Virus record (IMG/VR): IMGVR_UViG_3300048834_000096
Location: 39,969 to 103,968 of that record
Length of the DNA stretch: 64,000 nt
Source: a virus
Reading direction: 5' to 3' (one strand)
The notes beneath the pieces were generated by a model that was not told the DNA's origin, made no database searches, and saw only the letters and a list, made by a program, of their open reading frames with translations. Both the position numbers and the translations under genes were made by a program. Of this stretch, positions 9,345 to 16,504 are shown in pieces. Positions within the stretch are counted from its first letter, which is position 1. Each line of letters begins with the position of its first letter.

Positions 9345-10298
9345 ATGGTTTCTAGTGACACCCGCCACACGATTTGGGTCGAGCGATACCGACCAAAAAC
9401 AGTATCTGAATGTATTTTACCTGAGGCGTTGAGAAATGAGGCATTGGGATTTGTTAAGCAAGGTCATTTCCCAAATATGCTTTTTACTGGAACTGCTGGC
9501 ATAGGGAAAACTACACTTGCTAAGGCAATGTGTAATGAAATTGGTGCGGATCTACTTATTATTAACGCATCATCTGAGAATGGTATCGACACTATTAGAA
9601 CTAAAATTGCTCAGTTCGCCTCAACAGTATCATTTAGTGATAGCAAAAAGGTTACTTTACTAGATGAGGCTGATTACCTCACGGCGCAGGCCCAAGCCGC
9701 ATTAAGAAATTTTATTGAAGAGTTTGCTGGGAATCATTCAATGATTCTCACCTGCAACTTTAAAAATAAGATCATTGAGCCCCTCCATTCTCGTTCAGCT
9801 GTCTTTGATTTTAAAATTCCTACATCTGAAAGAGCAGAGTTGATGGCTGCATTCTTCAAACGAACCACTGAAATTTTGAGTAATGAGGGGGTTGAGTTTG
9901 ATAAGAAGGTTGTAGCAGAAGTTGTCAAAAAACATTTCCCAGATTTTCGTAGATGTCTAAATGAGTTGCAGAGATATTCAGCAGCAGGTAAGATTGATTC
10001 TGGTATTCTTCTGAATTTTTCTACCGAAGCATTTTCATCCTTGATGAAGTCTCTAAAGGAAAAGAAATATGGTGATGTTAGGAAGTGGGTTGCTCAAAAC
10101 TCAGACATGGATACATCAATGCTATTTAGATCATTCTATGACCTAGCAACCGAAAAAATGATGCCTAAGTCACTACCTAGTTTGGTTCTAATTCTAGCTG
10201 ACTATCAATATAAAGCAGCGTTTGTTGCCGACCAAGAAATAAATACGATGGCAGCTTTAACTGAAGTTATGTTAAATCAGGGGATAGAATGGAAGTGA
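9345..10298 (+). CDS. 44: gp44 clamp loader large subunit (AAA+)
   Basis: The protein has an RFC-type N-terminus (WVERYRPKTVSECILP), Walker A GTAGIGKTT at residues 49-57, Walker B TLLDEADYL, and sensor and arginine-finger segments, in 317 residues (T4: 319). It forms the ATPase ring that opens gp45 clamps at primer-template junctions together with gp62. The ATG follows ACTAGGAG. Confidence 0.95.
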   Translation: MVSSDTRHTIWVERYRPKTVSECILPEALRNEALGFVKQGHFPNMLFTGTAGIGKTTLAKAMCNEIGADLLIINASSENGIDTIRTKIAQFASTVSFSDSKKVTLLDEADYLTAQAQAALRNFIEEFAGNHSMILTCNFKNKIIEPLHSRSAVFDFKIPTSERAELMAAFFKRTTEILSNEGVEFDKKVVAEVVKKHFPDFRRCLNELQRYSAAGKIDSGILLNFSTEAFSSLMKSLKEKKYGDVRKWVAQNSDMDTSMLFRSFYDLATEKMMPKSLPSLVLILADYQYKAAFVADQEINTMAALTEVMLNQGIEWK

Positions 10299-10774
10299 CG
10301 CCAAATAAACTACGAGATGTATTTTTATCTTCTGTAGTAGAATCTATGGGAATATACCCAGCTGCGGTGATTGAGGGTGGGAAGGAAACTAAGAGAACTG
10401 AGTGGCAGGATGGGTGGAATGCGGCATTAATGAGTATCAATAAAAAGGAAATTAAGGCCGAAGAATGGTTTAGGTCTCTTGGTGATGACATTAAGGAGAT
10501 GGTTTTATTTTTGTTTGAGAGAAACGCATTGTATTTGGATGTTGGTGACGAAATTGGGTTGTATGTACTATGCAATGATTTCTTTTATCCAGCAGCTGAC
10601 GGCGAAGATGTTACTATTGAGGATATCCCAGAACTTTATAGATTAGTTAGTGAATATGGAGATTGGGGTGAGTTAGTATACGCATCAAAGAAGCGTGATA
10701 ATTTAATGCCATGGAAGGGTGAGAAAGAGGGGTATAAACCATTTTACGATGCGATGAAAAATGAGTCCGTTTGA
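10289..10774 (+). CDS. Unknown protein inserted between clamp-loader genes
   Basis: This 161-residue acidic protein overlaps gene 44 by 10 nt and gene 62 by 14 nt. It carries a WQDGWNAALMSI segment and a C-terminal MPWKGEKEGYKPFY stretch. It has no family I recognise. In T4 the 44 and 62 genes are adjacent, so this is an extra gene inside the loader operon. It might be a loader accessory or a passenger; the sequence does not decide. Confidence 0.65.
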   Translation: MEVTPNKLRDVFLSSVVESMGIYPAAVIEGGKETKRTEWQDGWNAALMSINKKEIKAEEWFRSLGDDIKEMVLFLFERNALYLDVGDEIGLYVLCNDFFYPAADGEDVTIEDIPELYRLVSEYGDWGELVYASKKRDNLMPWKGEKEGYKPFYDAMKNESV

Positions 10775-11138
10775 TATTATCAATATAATCAATGAGAAAA
10801 AGATCTGCGATAGATCTGATGTTGTCTCGGAATATAGTCCCTTCATTATAAATCGTGGTCTTTCAATGACTATGGATACTGTATTTTTCGCTAATGAAAT
10901 GAATCAGAGAGCACACTTGGATAAGGATCAGCAGTTTGATTTTTATTTAAATGCAGTACCTAAGGGTAAGCGTTGGGGGAAGTGGGCAAAAGCTGATAAA
11001 TTAGAGGAAAATTTATCCAATATCATGAACTATTTCTGCATAAATAAAAGTGTGGCGGAACAGTATTTAAAGTTACTTTCCGATGAACAATTAGAAGAAA
11101 TAAAAGAATCACAAAACTATGGCGGAAAGAAAAGGTGA
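10761..11138 (+). CDS. 62: gp62 clamp loader small subunit
   Basis: The diagnostic stretch FYLNAVPKGKRWGKWAKA aligns with the conserved NYLMAAVPRGKRYGKWAK of T4 gp62 (compare VPxGKRxGKWAK). At 125 residues it is much shorter than T4 gp62 (187), a reduced form seen in distant T4 relatives. It forms the loader with the gp44 tetramer. Its start overlaps the upstream unknown gene, so translational coupling replaces the direct 44-62 coupling of T4. Confidence 0.85.
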   Translation: MSPFDIINIINEKKICDRSDVVSEYSPFIINRGLSMTMDTVFFANEMNQRAHLDKDQQFDFYLNAVPKGKRWGKWAKADKLEENLSNIMNYFCINKSVAEQYLKLLSDEQLEEIKESQNYGGKKR

Positions 11139-11144
11139 ATAATT

Positions 11145-11564
11145 ATGACTATAATTCAAGAAAACGGAAATATCCTGGGAGTTCAGATTGAGTTGGATGA
11201 TCCGGATGCATTCTTAAAGGTTAAAGAGACCCTAACTAGAATAGGTATACCATCACTAAGAACTAAAACATTGTATCAGTCAGTGCATATACTTCACAAA
11301 CGAGGTAATTATTACCTGATGCACTTTAAAGAGATGTTTGCCTTGGATGGTAAGTCATCTGATATTAGTGAAGATGATGTAAAACGCAGAAATCTGATAG
11401 CGTCGTTGCTGCAAGATTGGGGTTTGCTTAAAGTTAAGTCAACTTTAGGTGAGAGGGCAAAAATAAGTACAGTTAAGGTTATTCCGTTTTCAGAGAAAAA
11501 TGATTGGCAACTGGAGGCTAAGTACTCAGTTGGTGGTAGGTCCAAAAAGAATTTGAGTGCCTAA
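11145..11564 (+). CDS. regA: RegA translational repressor
   Basis: Conserved runs DAFLKVKETLTRIGIPS, LYQSVHILHKRGNYYLMHFKEMF and LLQDWGL match T4 RegA, which binds ribosome sites of early mRNAs such as genes 44 and 45 and represses their translation. The product is 139 residues against 122 in T4, with an N-terminal extension of about 12 residues and a basic C-terminal tail. It closes the 45-44-62-regA block. Confidence 0.93.
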   Translation: MTIIQENGNILGVQIELDDPDAFLKVKETLTRIGIPSLRTKTLYQSVHILHKRGNYYLMHFKEMFALDGKSSDISEDDVKRRNLIASLLQDWGLLKVKSTLGERAKISTVKVIPFSEKNDWQLEAKYSVGGRSKKNLSA

Positions 11565-11581
11565 TAGGCTCGAATCGGTAG

Positions 11582-11598
11582 CACTTGCTGTTCAAGTG
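11582..11598 (+). other. Small hairpin after regA
   Basis: CACTTG (11582-11587) and CAAGTG (11593-11598) can form a 6-bp stem with a 5-nt loop, followed by a mildly T-rich stretch. It could be a weak terminator or mRNA-processing site at the end of the replisome operon. Confidence 0.3.
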
Positions 11599-11626
11599 TA
11601 TTCTTGCTTCATAGAAGGAGAAATGT

Positions 11627-12040
11627 ATGACTAAAGTAAAAGAGTATTTACCAAATTGGGTTGGTTTTGAAGGTATGTTTGACACACTAGATTCCCTTAT
11701 TGAAGGTAATCGAAAGTTCATTACACAGAACTTCCCACCATACAACATCAAGCGAACTGGTGAAAATAGCTATTCTATAGAGATGGCCCTTGCTGGTTTT
11801 GGGAAATCAGATGTTGAGGTTGTTCTTGATGGAGACCAACTGAAAATTTCAGGAAGTGTCAATCAGAAAAGTGATGACTACCTATATAAAGGTATTTCTG
11901 AGAGATCGTTCTCTAAGACATTCACATTAGCAGATAGTGTAGTTGTCAAAAATGCTGAGATGATGAATGGTATGCTTCGAGTTATTCTTGATCGAATGGT
12001 TCCTGAAAAGGAAACCCCAAAGAAAATCGAAGTTAAGTGA
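11627..12040 (+). CDS. Small heat-shock protein (Hsp20/IbpA family)
   Basis: An alpha-crystallin domain is visible from about residue 45: YSIEMALAGFGKSDVEV, then LKISG, then ERSFSKTFTLADSV and NGMLRVILDR with the C-terminal I-x-V of the family (KIEVK). Such ATP-independent chaperones occur in many T4-like phages and are thought to protect folding of phage proteins. It has a strong ribosome site (AGAAGGAG) in a 62-nt gap after regA. Confidence 0.88.
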   Translation: MTKVKEYLPNWVGFEGMFDTLDSLIEGNRKFITQNFPPYNIKRTGENSYSIEMALAGFGKSDVEVVLDGDQLKISGSVNQKSDDYLYKGISERSFSKTFTLADSVVVKNAEMMNGMLRVILDRMVPEKETPKKIEVK

Positions 12041-12252
12041 AAAACATACCAGTCACCTATTTACCATTAATTCAACGAGGTGACTGGTTGTTTAAAACTT
12101 CAGTAAACAATAATGATGGGGTTATTTGCATAGTTGCATTTAACCCCATTTTTCAGTACACTAATGTAAGATACTTTGATAGTGAAACTATGGCTGCTGA
12201 TTGGGTGGATTACCTAATTATGCAGTCTGTAAATTTGAAGGAATTAGATTAG
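12037..12252 (+). CDS. Unknown 71-residue protein
   Basis: The protein starts at GTG 12037, overlapping the heat-shock stop as GTGA. It begins MKNIPVTYLPLIQRGDW and contains a CIVAFNP segment. No family is recognised. Its last codons contain the -35 element of the next promoter. Confidence 0.5.
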   Translation: MKNIPVTYLPLIQRGDWLFKTSVNNNDGVICIVAFNPIFQYTNVRYFDSETMAADWVDYLIMQSVNLKELD

Positions 12253-12263
12253 ATTGTTATAAT
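12235..12263 (+). promoter_or_regulatory. Sigma70-like promoter, TTGAAG-17-TATAAT
   Basis: TTGAAG at 12235-12240 and TATAAT at 12258-12263 are 17 bp apart, placing initiation near 12270, upstream of the queE start and its GAAAGG ribosome site. Confidence 0.75.
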
Positions 12264-12286
12264 GTAATTTTGGTGAAAGGTTAATC

Positions 12287-13201
12287 ATGCGTCTAGGCGA
12301 ACCGCCATTTCTTAGTATTCAGGGTGAAGGAAATAGAACAGGTGTTTTAACAGCGTTTGTTAGGTTATTTGGCTGCAACCTAAATTGTTCAGGTTTTAAG
12401 CAAAAAGACCCAACGAACCCATCTACGTGGGTTCTACCCCAATTTTCAATTGAAGGTGTATTCAATACCAAAAATTTAAATGAGTTGCCAATATTTGAAT
12501 ACGGTTGCGATTCCGGGTATAGTTGGTCTCCATTGTATAAACACTTAGCCAAGGATTACACTAATAAGGAATTGGCCGATTCGTTGCGTCAATTGGTTAT
12601 TAGTTGGCAGCATCCATTAACAGAAAATAAGATTGACATCTGCTTTACTGGTGGTGAACCAATGTTGCAACAGATGAAAATTGTTGATTTTTGGAACTTT
12701 GCATTTTCAAATTATTCAATTGAAGATATTGATTTGTATCCATGGTGGATTCAAATTGAAACAAATGGAACAGTACCTTTGAAGAAAGATTTTATTCAGT
12801 GGGTAAATGATATGCATGACGGTACCAGATCAGGTAAATCTGCATCTTACATAAATTGGAATGTATCACCAAAATTGTTTAATGTTTCCGGGGAAACCGA
12901 CTCATGGAAACCAGATGTTATTGCTTCATATTTCGATTTTTCTGAAAATGTAAGCGGTCATTTAAAATTCGTGATGAATGATAGTGATGCTGCGTGGAAT
13001 GAACTTAATGAGAAGGTTAACGAATTGAGGGAGATGCATTTTCCATTACCACCGATTTATGTTATGCCAGTTGGGAGCACTAAGGAACAGCAAACAGATA
13101 CTGATTGTCTTGAACGAATTGCTACTAGAGCCATTAAAGAAGGGTATCATATTAGTGGTAGGTTGCAATCTGTACTATTTTCTAATAAAGTGGGGACGTA
13201 A
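12287..13201 (+). CDS. queE: QueE-like 7-carboxy-7-deazaguanine synthase (radical SAM)
   Basis: The N-terminus has the QueE pattern GEPPFLSIQGEG, then FVRLFGCNLNC, and after a ~45-residue insertion GCDSGYSW, which supplies the remaining Cys of the split CxxxC...C cluster. FTGGEPMLQQ and an IQIETNGT motif follow. QueE converts carboxy-tetrahydropterin to 7-carboxy-7-deazaguanine in preQ0 synthesis. With FolE, Gat-QueC and DpdA further on it points to a DNA-modification pathway. It is transcribed from its own promoter. The insertion between the Cys residues also occurs in other phage QueE proteins. Confidence 0.88.
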   Translation: MRLGEPPFLSIQGEGNRTGVLTAFVRLFGCNLNCSGFKQKDPTNPSTWVLPQFSIEGVFNTKNLNELPIFEYGCDSGYSWSPLYKHLAKDYTNKELADSLRQLVISWQHPLTENKIDICFTGGEPMLQQMKIVDFWNFAFSNYSIEDIDLYPWWIQIETNGTVPLKKDFIQWVNDMHDGTRSGKSASYINWNVSPKLFNVSGETDSWKPDVIASYFDFSENVSGHLKFVMNDSDAAWNELNEKVNELREMHFPLPPIYVMPVGSTKEQQTDTDCLERIATRAIKEGYHISGRLQSVLFSNKVGT

Positions 13202-13202
13202 T

Positions 13203-13670
13203 ATGGCTGAGTTGATAACATACAATCAAACCTTATTTGAAGAAGACGTTATTAGTTTATATAAGTGGTGCAACGCAGAGGATTTTATACCAGATGCTGT
13301 GGTTGGGGTTATGCGAGGTGGATTAGTACCAGCAACATATCTATCTCACAAATTCAATAAACCACTAATTCCATTAAATTGGTCGACTAGAGATTTTCTT
13401 GAACGAGATTATTTGAAGTGGACTGATATTGTCATTAGTTCAACGGAAGGTAGAAAGTTTTTGATTGTCGAAGACATTGTGGATTCTGGAGTAACCATGA
13501 AAGAACTATTCTCCTCGATAAAAGAATATTCTGAATTGAATTTACCAAACATACAGGTTGTTTCATTGTGGAATAATACTGATCAGCGAGTCTTTACTCC
13601 GAATTACTGGACTAATAGTATCAATCGAGCTATTGATAAACGCTGGGTTGTCTTTCCTTGGGAAGTATGA
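13203..13670 (+). CDS. Phosphoribosyltransferase-like protein
   Basis: The type I PRTase signature is complete: the PRPP loop VEDIVDSGVTMKE near residues 95-107, with AVVGVMRGGLVPA upstream. The 155-residue size fits xanthine or hypoxanthine phosphoribosyltransferases. The substrate could be a normal purine or, given the neighbouring queE, a deazapurine base; the sequence does not tell. The start is ATG 13203, two bases after the queE stop. Confidence 0.8.
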   Translation: MAELITYNQTLFEEDVISLYKWCNAEDFIPDAVVGVMRGGLVPATYLSHKFNKPLIPLNWSTRDFLERDYLKWTDIVISSTEGRKFLIVEDIVDSGVTMKELFSSIKEYSELNLPNIQVVSLWNNTDQRVFTPNYWTNSINRAIDKRWVVFPWEV

Positions 13671-13894
13671 AACACTATAATCATAAACGAGTTATTGGTA
13701 GTTGGTATCCTGTTAGTGTTTGGTGTCTATTTGATGATACACCATTTGATTTGTATAAGAATCTATTAGATTATCCATCTAATGGTAGGTTCTATTGGCC
13801 AAACATTTCATTGTCAGAAAATGTTTATTTTGAGAAATTAGATGACGCAGTTTGGTATAGGTTAAGTTATGGAAACGGTAAAAATACTAGATGA
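13667..13894 (+). CDS. Unknown 75-residue protein
   Basis: It begins MKHYNHKRVIGSW at ATG 13667, overlapping the upstream stop as ATGA. It is aromatic-rich (many Trp, Tyr, Phe) and has no recognised family. It overlaps the next gene in a different frame by 26 nt. Confidence 0.5.
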   Translation: MKHYNHKRVIGSWYPVSVWCLFDDTPFDLYKNLLDYPSNGRFYWPNISLSENVYFEKLDDAVWYRLSYGNGKNTR

Positions 13895-14084
13895 AATCTC
13901 AATTGATGGTAGAAAGTTCGCCTTGGTAGATCCTGGTGTGTCTAGATATATAAATAATATGTTAGTTAGGTATTTTGTGTGTCCAGTTTCACAGTTTAGT
14001 AGGAACATTCCCGATAAAGTAGAGATTGTTGAGGAGAATACCAATGCAACTGAAATACGCAATTCTGAATCTGAAAACCAATAA
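13869..14084 (+). CDS. Unknown 71-residue protein
   Basis: It starts at ATG 13869 with METVKILDEISIDG. No family is recognised. It overlaps both neighbours, and the terminal NSESENQ tail runs over the start of the next small gene. Confidence 0.5.
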   Translation: METVKILDEISIDGRKFALVDPGVSRYINNMLVRYFVCPVSQFSRNIPDKVEIVEENTNATEIRNSESENQ

Positions 14085-14178
14085 ATATTTTGTTACGTCC
14101 AACTCTAGATCTCTATTAAATAGTTTGTACGAGAAGTATTATTCTGATGGAAATCATATGGTTGTAAGAATTCAATAA
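14044..14178 (+). CDS. Unknown 44-residue protein
   Basis: An ATG at 14044 behind GAGGAG opens a 44-codon frame (MQLKYAILNLKTNKYF to MVVRIQ). The good ribosome site and coupling to the upstream gene support it. The pattern of a short strand, N-x-K-Y-F-V and a helix resembles many tiny phage early proteins; no function is known. Confidence 0.5.
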   Translation: MQLKYAILNLKTNKYFVTSNSRSLLNSLYEKYYSDGNHMVVRIQ

Positions 14179-14196
14179 GTTAGACAAGATGGAGGC

Positions 14197-14216
14197 AGTG
14201 ATCTTTGAGGATCACT
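14197..14216 (+). other. Hairpin in leader of the 14254 gene
   Basis: AGTGATC (14197-14203) and GATCACT (14210-14216) form a perfect 7-bp stem with a 6-nt loop. No T-run follows, so a protein-binding or mRNA-stability role is as likely as termination. Confidence 0.35.
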
Positions 14217-14253
14217 ATTATTGTGAAGTACTTTATTTAATGGAGTCGGTATC

Positions 14254-14559
14254 ATGAAAACTGGTGATAGATTAAGCTACAGAAATGACTGGGAATATGA
14301 CATCTACAGTGTTAATAAGGTGTATGTAGATGATATAAAGGAAGTCATGATAAAAGGAAAGAAGTATAAAGTCAGACCATACGTCATTTCTATTCCTTAT
14401 AATGATATGGGTCGCACATATACAGCCAGCTCAACTCACTACTTCATCAAAGAGAAAGTGTTTGGTGTTAATATGGAGTTTGATCTAAATGAAATTATTG
14501 ACAAGGTTCCTGTATATGCAACAAAGTATAAACTATCAGAAGATGAGAGGGAAGTATGA
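14254..14559 (+). CDS. Unknown 101-residue protein
   Basis: It begins MKTGDRLSYRNDWEYDI at ATG 14254 behind AATGGAG. It is charged, with a beta-rich look (KKYKVRPYVISIPYN). No family is recognised. The stop overlaps the next start as ATGA. Confidence 0.5.
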   Translation: MKTGDRLSYRNDWEYDIYSVNKVYVDDIKEVMIKGKKYKVRPYVISIPYNDMGRTYTASSTHYFIKEKVFGVNMEFDLNEIIDKVPVYATKYKLSEDEREV

Positions 14560-14754
14560 TTTTTATTGAATGTCCAAATGATCTAGATCGTGTTTTTCCT
14601 GGTGAAACTGTTGTACTCATGGCAGGAGGAATCACAGGATGTCCTGATTGGCAAAATACAGTCAAGAGATGGTCAGTTAGTAACTGTATTCTTTAATGGT
14701 AAAATTACTAAGGAATGGACGTTTGCTGAAGTTAGAGCAAATACTGAGAAGTAA
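14556..14754 (+). pseudogene. Frameshifted remnant of a nucleoside 2-deoxyribosyltransferase-like gene
   Basis: The ATG at 14556 opens a 46-codon frame containing VVLMAGGITGCPDWQNTVK, the N-terminal motif of nucleoside 2-deoxyribosyltransferase-like (DUF4406-type) phage proteins. That frame then ends at TAA 14694-14696. The +1 frame stays open through GQLVTVFFNGKITKEW to TAA 14752-14754, and the TVFF segment resembles the next family strand (LTVFNP). The whole stretch is 199 nt, not a multiple of three, and far shorter than the usual 120-150 residues. I read it as a decayed copy; a short functional peptide cannot be excluded. Confidence 0.45.
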
Positions 14755-14756
14755 AG

Positions 14757-14780
14757 AAAAGCCCTCCTAGGAGGGCTTTT
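14757..14780. terminator. Bidirectional intrinsic terminator
   Basis: AAAAGCCCTCC and GGAGGGCTTTT form an almost perfect stem with T-runs on both strands. It ends the + strand cluster and, read in reverse, lies just past the stop of the minus-strand gene at 14799. Confidence 0.9.
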
Positions 14781-14798
14781 CCGTCTATTTAAAACTAA

Positions 14799-15593
14799 TT
14801 AAGCCTGTATTGTTACTGTACCCTGTGTTACTGGGCCACCCGTTGCTGATACGGTACCAGTCATAGCTAGAACAGAACCTGATGCTTTGTCTAGGAATGC
14901 TGCACCCGCTGGGAAGGTGAAGTCCCCATCTGCTAATGTTAATGTGATAGGACCAGCAATATCATCAGCAGTAACCGCATACTGGAAGGTCATGACTGTG
15001 CCACCTGAATCAATATCGGAATATGTTGCTGTTCTGCCATTGGCCCCCACAGTAATAGCATATGTTGGTGCACCAACAACTTCAATTGCTTCAGACGATG
15101 TTATAGTAAATGTAATTAGATCACCATCACTTACATCATAAGGTCCTGTTGAAGTAAACGCAGTCAATGTAAATGCTGGAATTGTAGCGAAGTCAGTTCT
15201 CTTGGATAATAGGTTGGCAGATGCTAACAGAACTTCTGCTAATACACGACCACCAATAACCTTTGATCGTGTAATCCCATGATTTGTTTCTCTTAGGTTC
15301 CAACCCCCAGTTTTAACTGCAATACCACCAGAAGTTACTGAGTTAACCGTTGCAACAGTCCATGCAGCACCTGAACTACCACCAGTTATCACTCCAGACG
15401 GAGTGCCAGAGACTTCCTTGACTGTTAGCTTGTAATTGGTAGCGTCCCATTTGATAACCCTTGCTGAGAACCCAGATCCAGTAACACTCTCCCCTATTGT
15501 ATAGGTGCCAGAACCACCTGCATTGAATTTGATTGTTCCGGTCATTCTTTTTGGGTACTGACCACTTGCGAAAGTAATTTGTGTCATATTCAT
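14799..15593 (-). CDS. Ig-like surface or decoration protein on the minus strand
   Basis: This 264-residue protein begins MNMTQITFASGQYP, has a Gly/Ser/Thr-rich beta N-terminal part (FNAGGSGTYTIGESV), and a C-terminal bacterial Ig-like domain (VSDGDLITFTITSSEAIEV, then TFQYAVTADDIAGPITLTL). Such proteins decorate phage heads or tails and bind surfaces. The start at 15593 is chosen for its AAGGAGAAA site; upstream in-frame codons lack one. It is the only minus-strand gene in the window, bracketed by a late-type promoter and a shared terminator, so it looks like an inserted cassette. Confidence 0.65.
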   Translation of the reverse strand: MNMTQITFASGQYPKRMTGTIKFNAGGSGTYTIGESVTGSGFSARVIKWDATNYKLTVKEVSGTPSGVITGGSSGAAWTVATVNSVTSGGIAVKTGGWNLRETNHGITRSKVIGGRVLAEVLLASANLLSKRTDFATIPAFTLTAFTSTGPYDVSDGDLITFTITSSEAIEVVGAPTYAITVGANGRTATYSDIDSGGTVMTFQYAVTADDIAGPITLTLADGDFTFPAGAAFLDKASGSVLAMTGTVSATGGPVTQGTVTIQA

Positions 15594-15646
15594 TTTCTCC
15601 TTAGACATCTGCTTTAGCGGGATTGCTAAATTCTTGTGCCATAAAA

Positions 15647-15654
15647 TATTTATC
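15647..15654 (-). promoter_or_regulatory. Late-type promoter box GATAAATA (minus strand)
   Basis: The box reads GATAAATA on the minus strand, 54 nt upstream of the start of the Ig-like gene. It differs by one base from the T4 late consensus TATAAATA, and gp55 is encoded here. Confidence 0.55.
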
Positions 15655-15696
15655 AAAGTAAAATTCTCTAAACTATTCAATGGTTTATGTAAAATA

Positions 15697-15724
15697 TTGC
15701 ATTTTATTTCATTTCCTGTATAAT
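15697..15724 (+). promoter_or_regulatory. Sigma70-like promoter, TTGCAT-16-TATAAT
   Basis: TTGCAT at 15697-15702 and TATAAT at 15719-15724 are 16 bp apart and point into the small-gene cluster that begins at 15754. CCTGTATAAT is shared with the weak element at 18942. Confidence 0.65.
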
Positions 15725-15753
15725 TGTAATTGTTAGTTGATATGGAGATTGTG

Positions 15754-15960
15754 ATGCTTTCCAAGAAACAAGCTAAGAAGATTGCTCAGCTGGTGAGTTC
15801 GATTGTCGTCTATGGCGGTATGGTTTCTCGGTACACTATGGAAACGGACAAGACGGCCGAGGAAATTCGACAAGTTATGGGGTGGCATGACGACGCTGCT
15901 TCTGAGTTGAATCAGATTCTGGGGCAGGACCCCGCAGTAGTTCTTTACCGGGATATGTAA
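15754..15960 (+). CDS. Unknown 68-residue helical protein
   Basis: It starts at ATG 15754 with MLSKKQAKKIAQLV; GGAG at 15744-15747 decides this start over upstream TTG and ATG codons. It is predicted mostly helical with an EIRQVMGWHDDAASELNQIL segment. No family is recognised. It is first in a run of small genes that ends with the tRNA. Confidence 0.55.
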   Translation: MLSKKQAKKIAQLVSSIVVYGGMVSRYTMETDKTAEEIRQVMGWHDDAASELNQILGQDPAVVLYRDM

Positions 15961-15962
15961 TC

Positions 15963-16235
15963 ATGTTTGTTATCTATCACAAAGAGTCAACCATCTTGTA
16001 TCAACATCCCAAGACTTATAAATCATCTTGGGATACTTGGAGAGGAGCTAAAGTTGTTCGCTCCAAAGCAAAACTTGATCCCAAGGAGTGGCTAATCGCT
16101 CATAAAGACTTTTTCCATAAGGGTATTGAAAAGACGGAAACAAAAGTCAATTTGGTGAGTGGGAAGGAGTTCACTCAACCTGTTAATACCCCTCTGTGTT
16201 GCGATCCTAGTTCGGAAACCTATTGGTCAATGTAG
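15963..16235 (+). CDS. Unknown 90-residue protein
   Basis: It begins MFVIYHKESTILYQHP three bases after the upstream stop. It is basic and aromatic, with an AKLDPKEWLIAHKDFFHK segment and a C-terminal LCCDPSSETYWSM. Its tidy full-length frame suggests a conserved phage protein, but no function is evident. Confidence 0.55.
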   Translation: MFVIYHKESTILYQHPKTYKSSWDTWRGAKVVRSKAKLDPKEWLIAHKDFFHKGIEKTETKVNLVSGKEFTQPVNTPLCCDPSSETYWSM

Positions 16236-16236
16236 A

Positions 16237-16404
16237 ATGAATAATTTGGTGCAGGTTTTAATGTATCGTGAGGACATGACCGAATCCGAGGTCATTAAAT
16301 GGATTAAGAGTGCAACAGAAGATATGACTGATCCAGAAGAGCTTCTCTTGGAAGAATTTGGTCTAGAACCAGATTACATTTTTGATCTTTTGGAATTCGT
16401 GTAG
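16237..16404 (+). CDS. Unknown 55-residue acidic protein
   Basis: The ATG at 16237 (MNNLVQVLMYRED) lies just after the previous stop; an alternative start is ATG 16261. It is acidic and helical (EEFGLEPDYIFDLLEFV). It ends 6 nt before the tRNA. Confidence 0.45.
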   Translation: MNNLVQVLMYREDMTESEVIKWIKSATEDMTDPEELLLEEFGLEPDYIFDLLEFV

Positions 16405-16410
16405 AACAAT

Positions 16411-16483
16411 GGGCCTGTAGCCGAATGGTCAAGGCAGCGAACTCATAATTCGTAGATTGGGGGTTCAAGTCCCTCCGGGCCCA
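16411..16483 (+). tRNA. tRNA with CAU anticodon (elongator Met or Ile2)
   Basis: This is a 73-nt cloverleaf. The acceptor strands GGGCCTG and CGGGCCC pair with one T-G wobble and the discriminator base is A. The anticodon loop CTCATAA is centred on 16444-16446, and the T arm has TTCAAGT in a 7-nt loop. The G1-C72 pair excludes an initiator tRNA. CAU can mean elongator Met or, if the C is lysidinylated by the host, Ile2 for AUA codons. The 3' CCA is not encoded. Confidence 0.9.
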
Positions 16484-16504
16484 CATAAACTATTTTAAAT
16501 TTAG

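Noticed and set aside
11560-11626. tRNA-like sequence after regA (CGAATCGG, TTCAAG)
   Set aside because: No acceptor stem or complete cloverleaf could be drawn; only one short hairpin is supported.
13949-13956. TATAAATA match on the + strand
   Set aside because: It lies inside a coding frame among small early genes with no virion-type gene downstream, so it is probably a chance match in AT-rich sequence.
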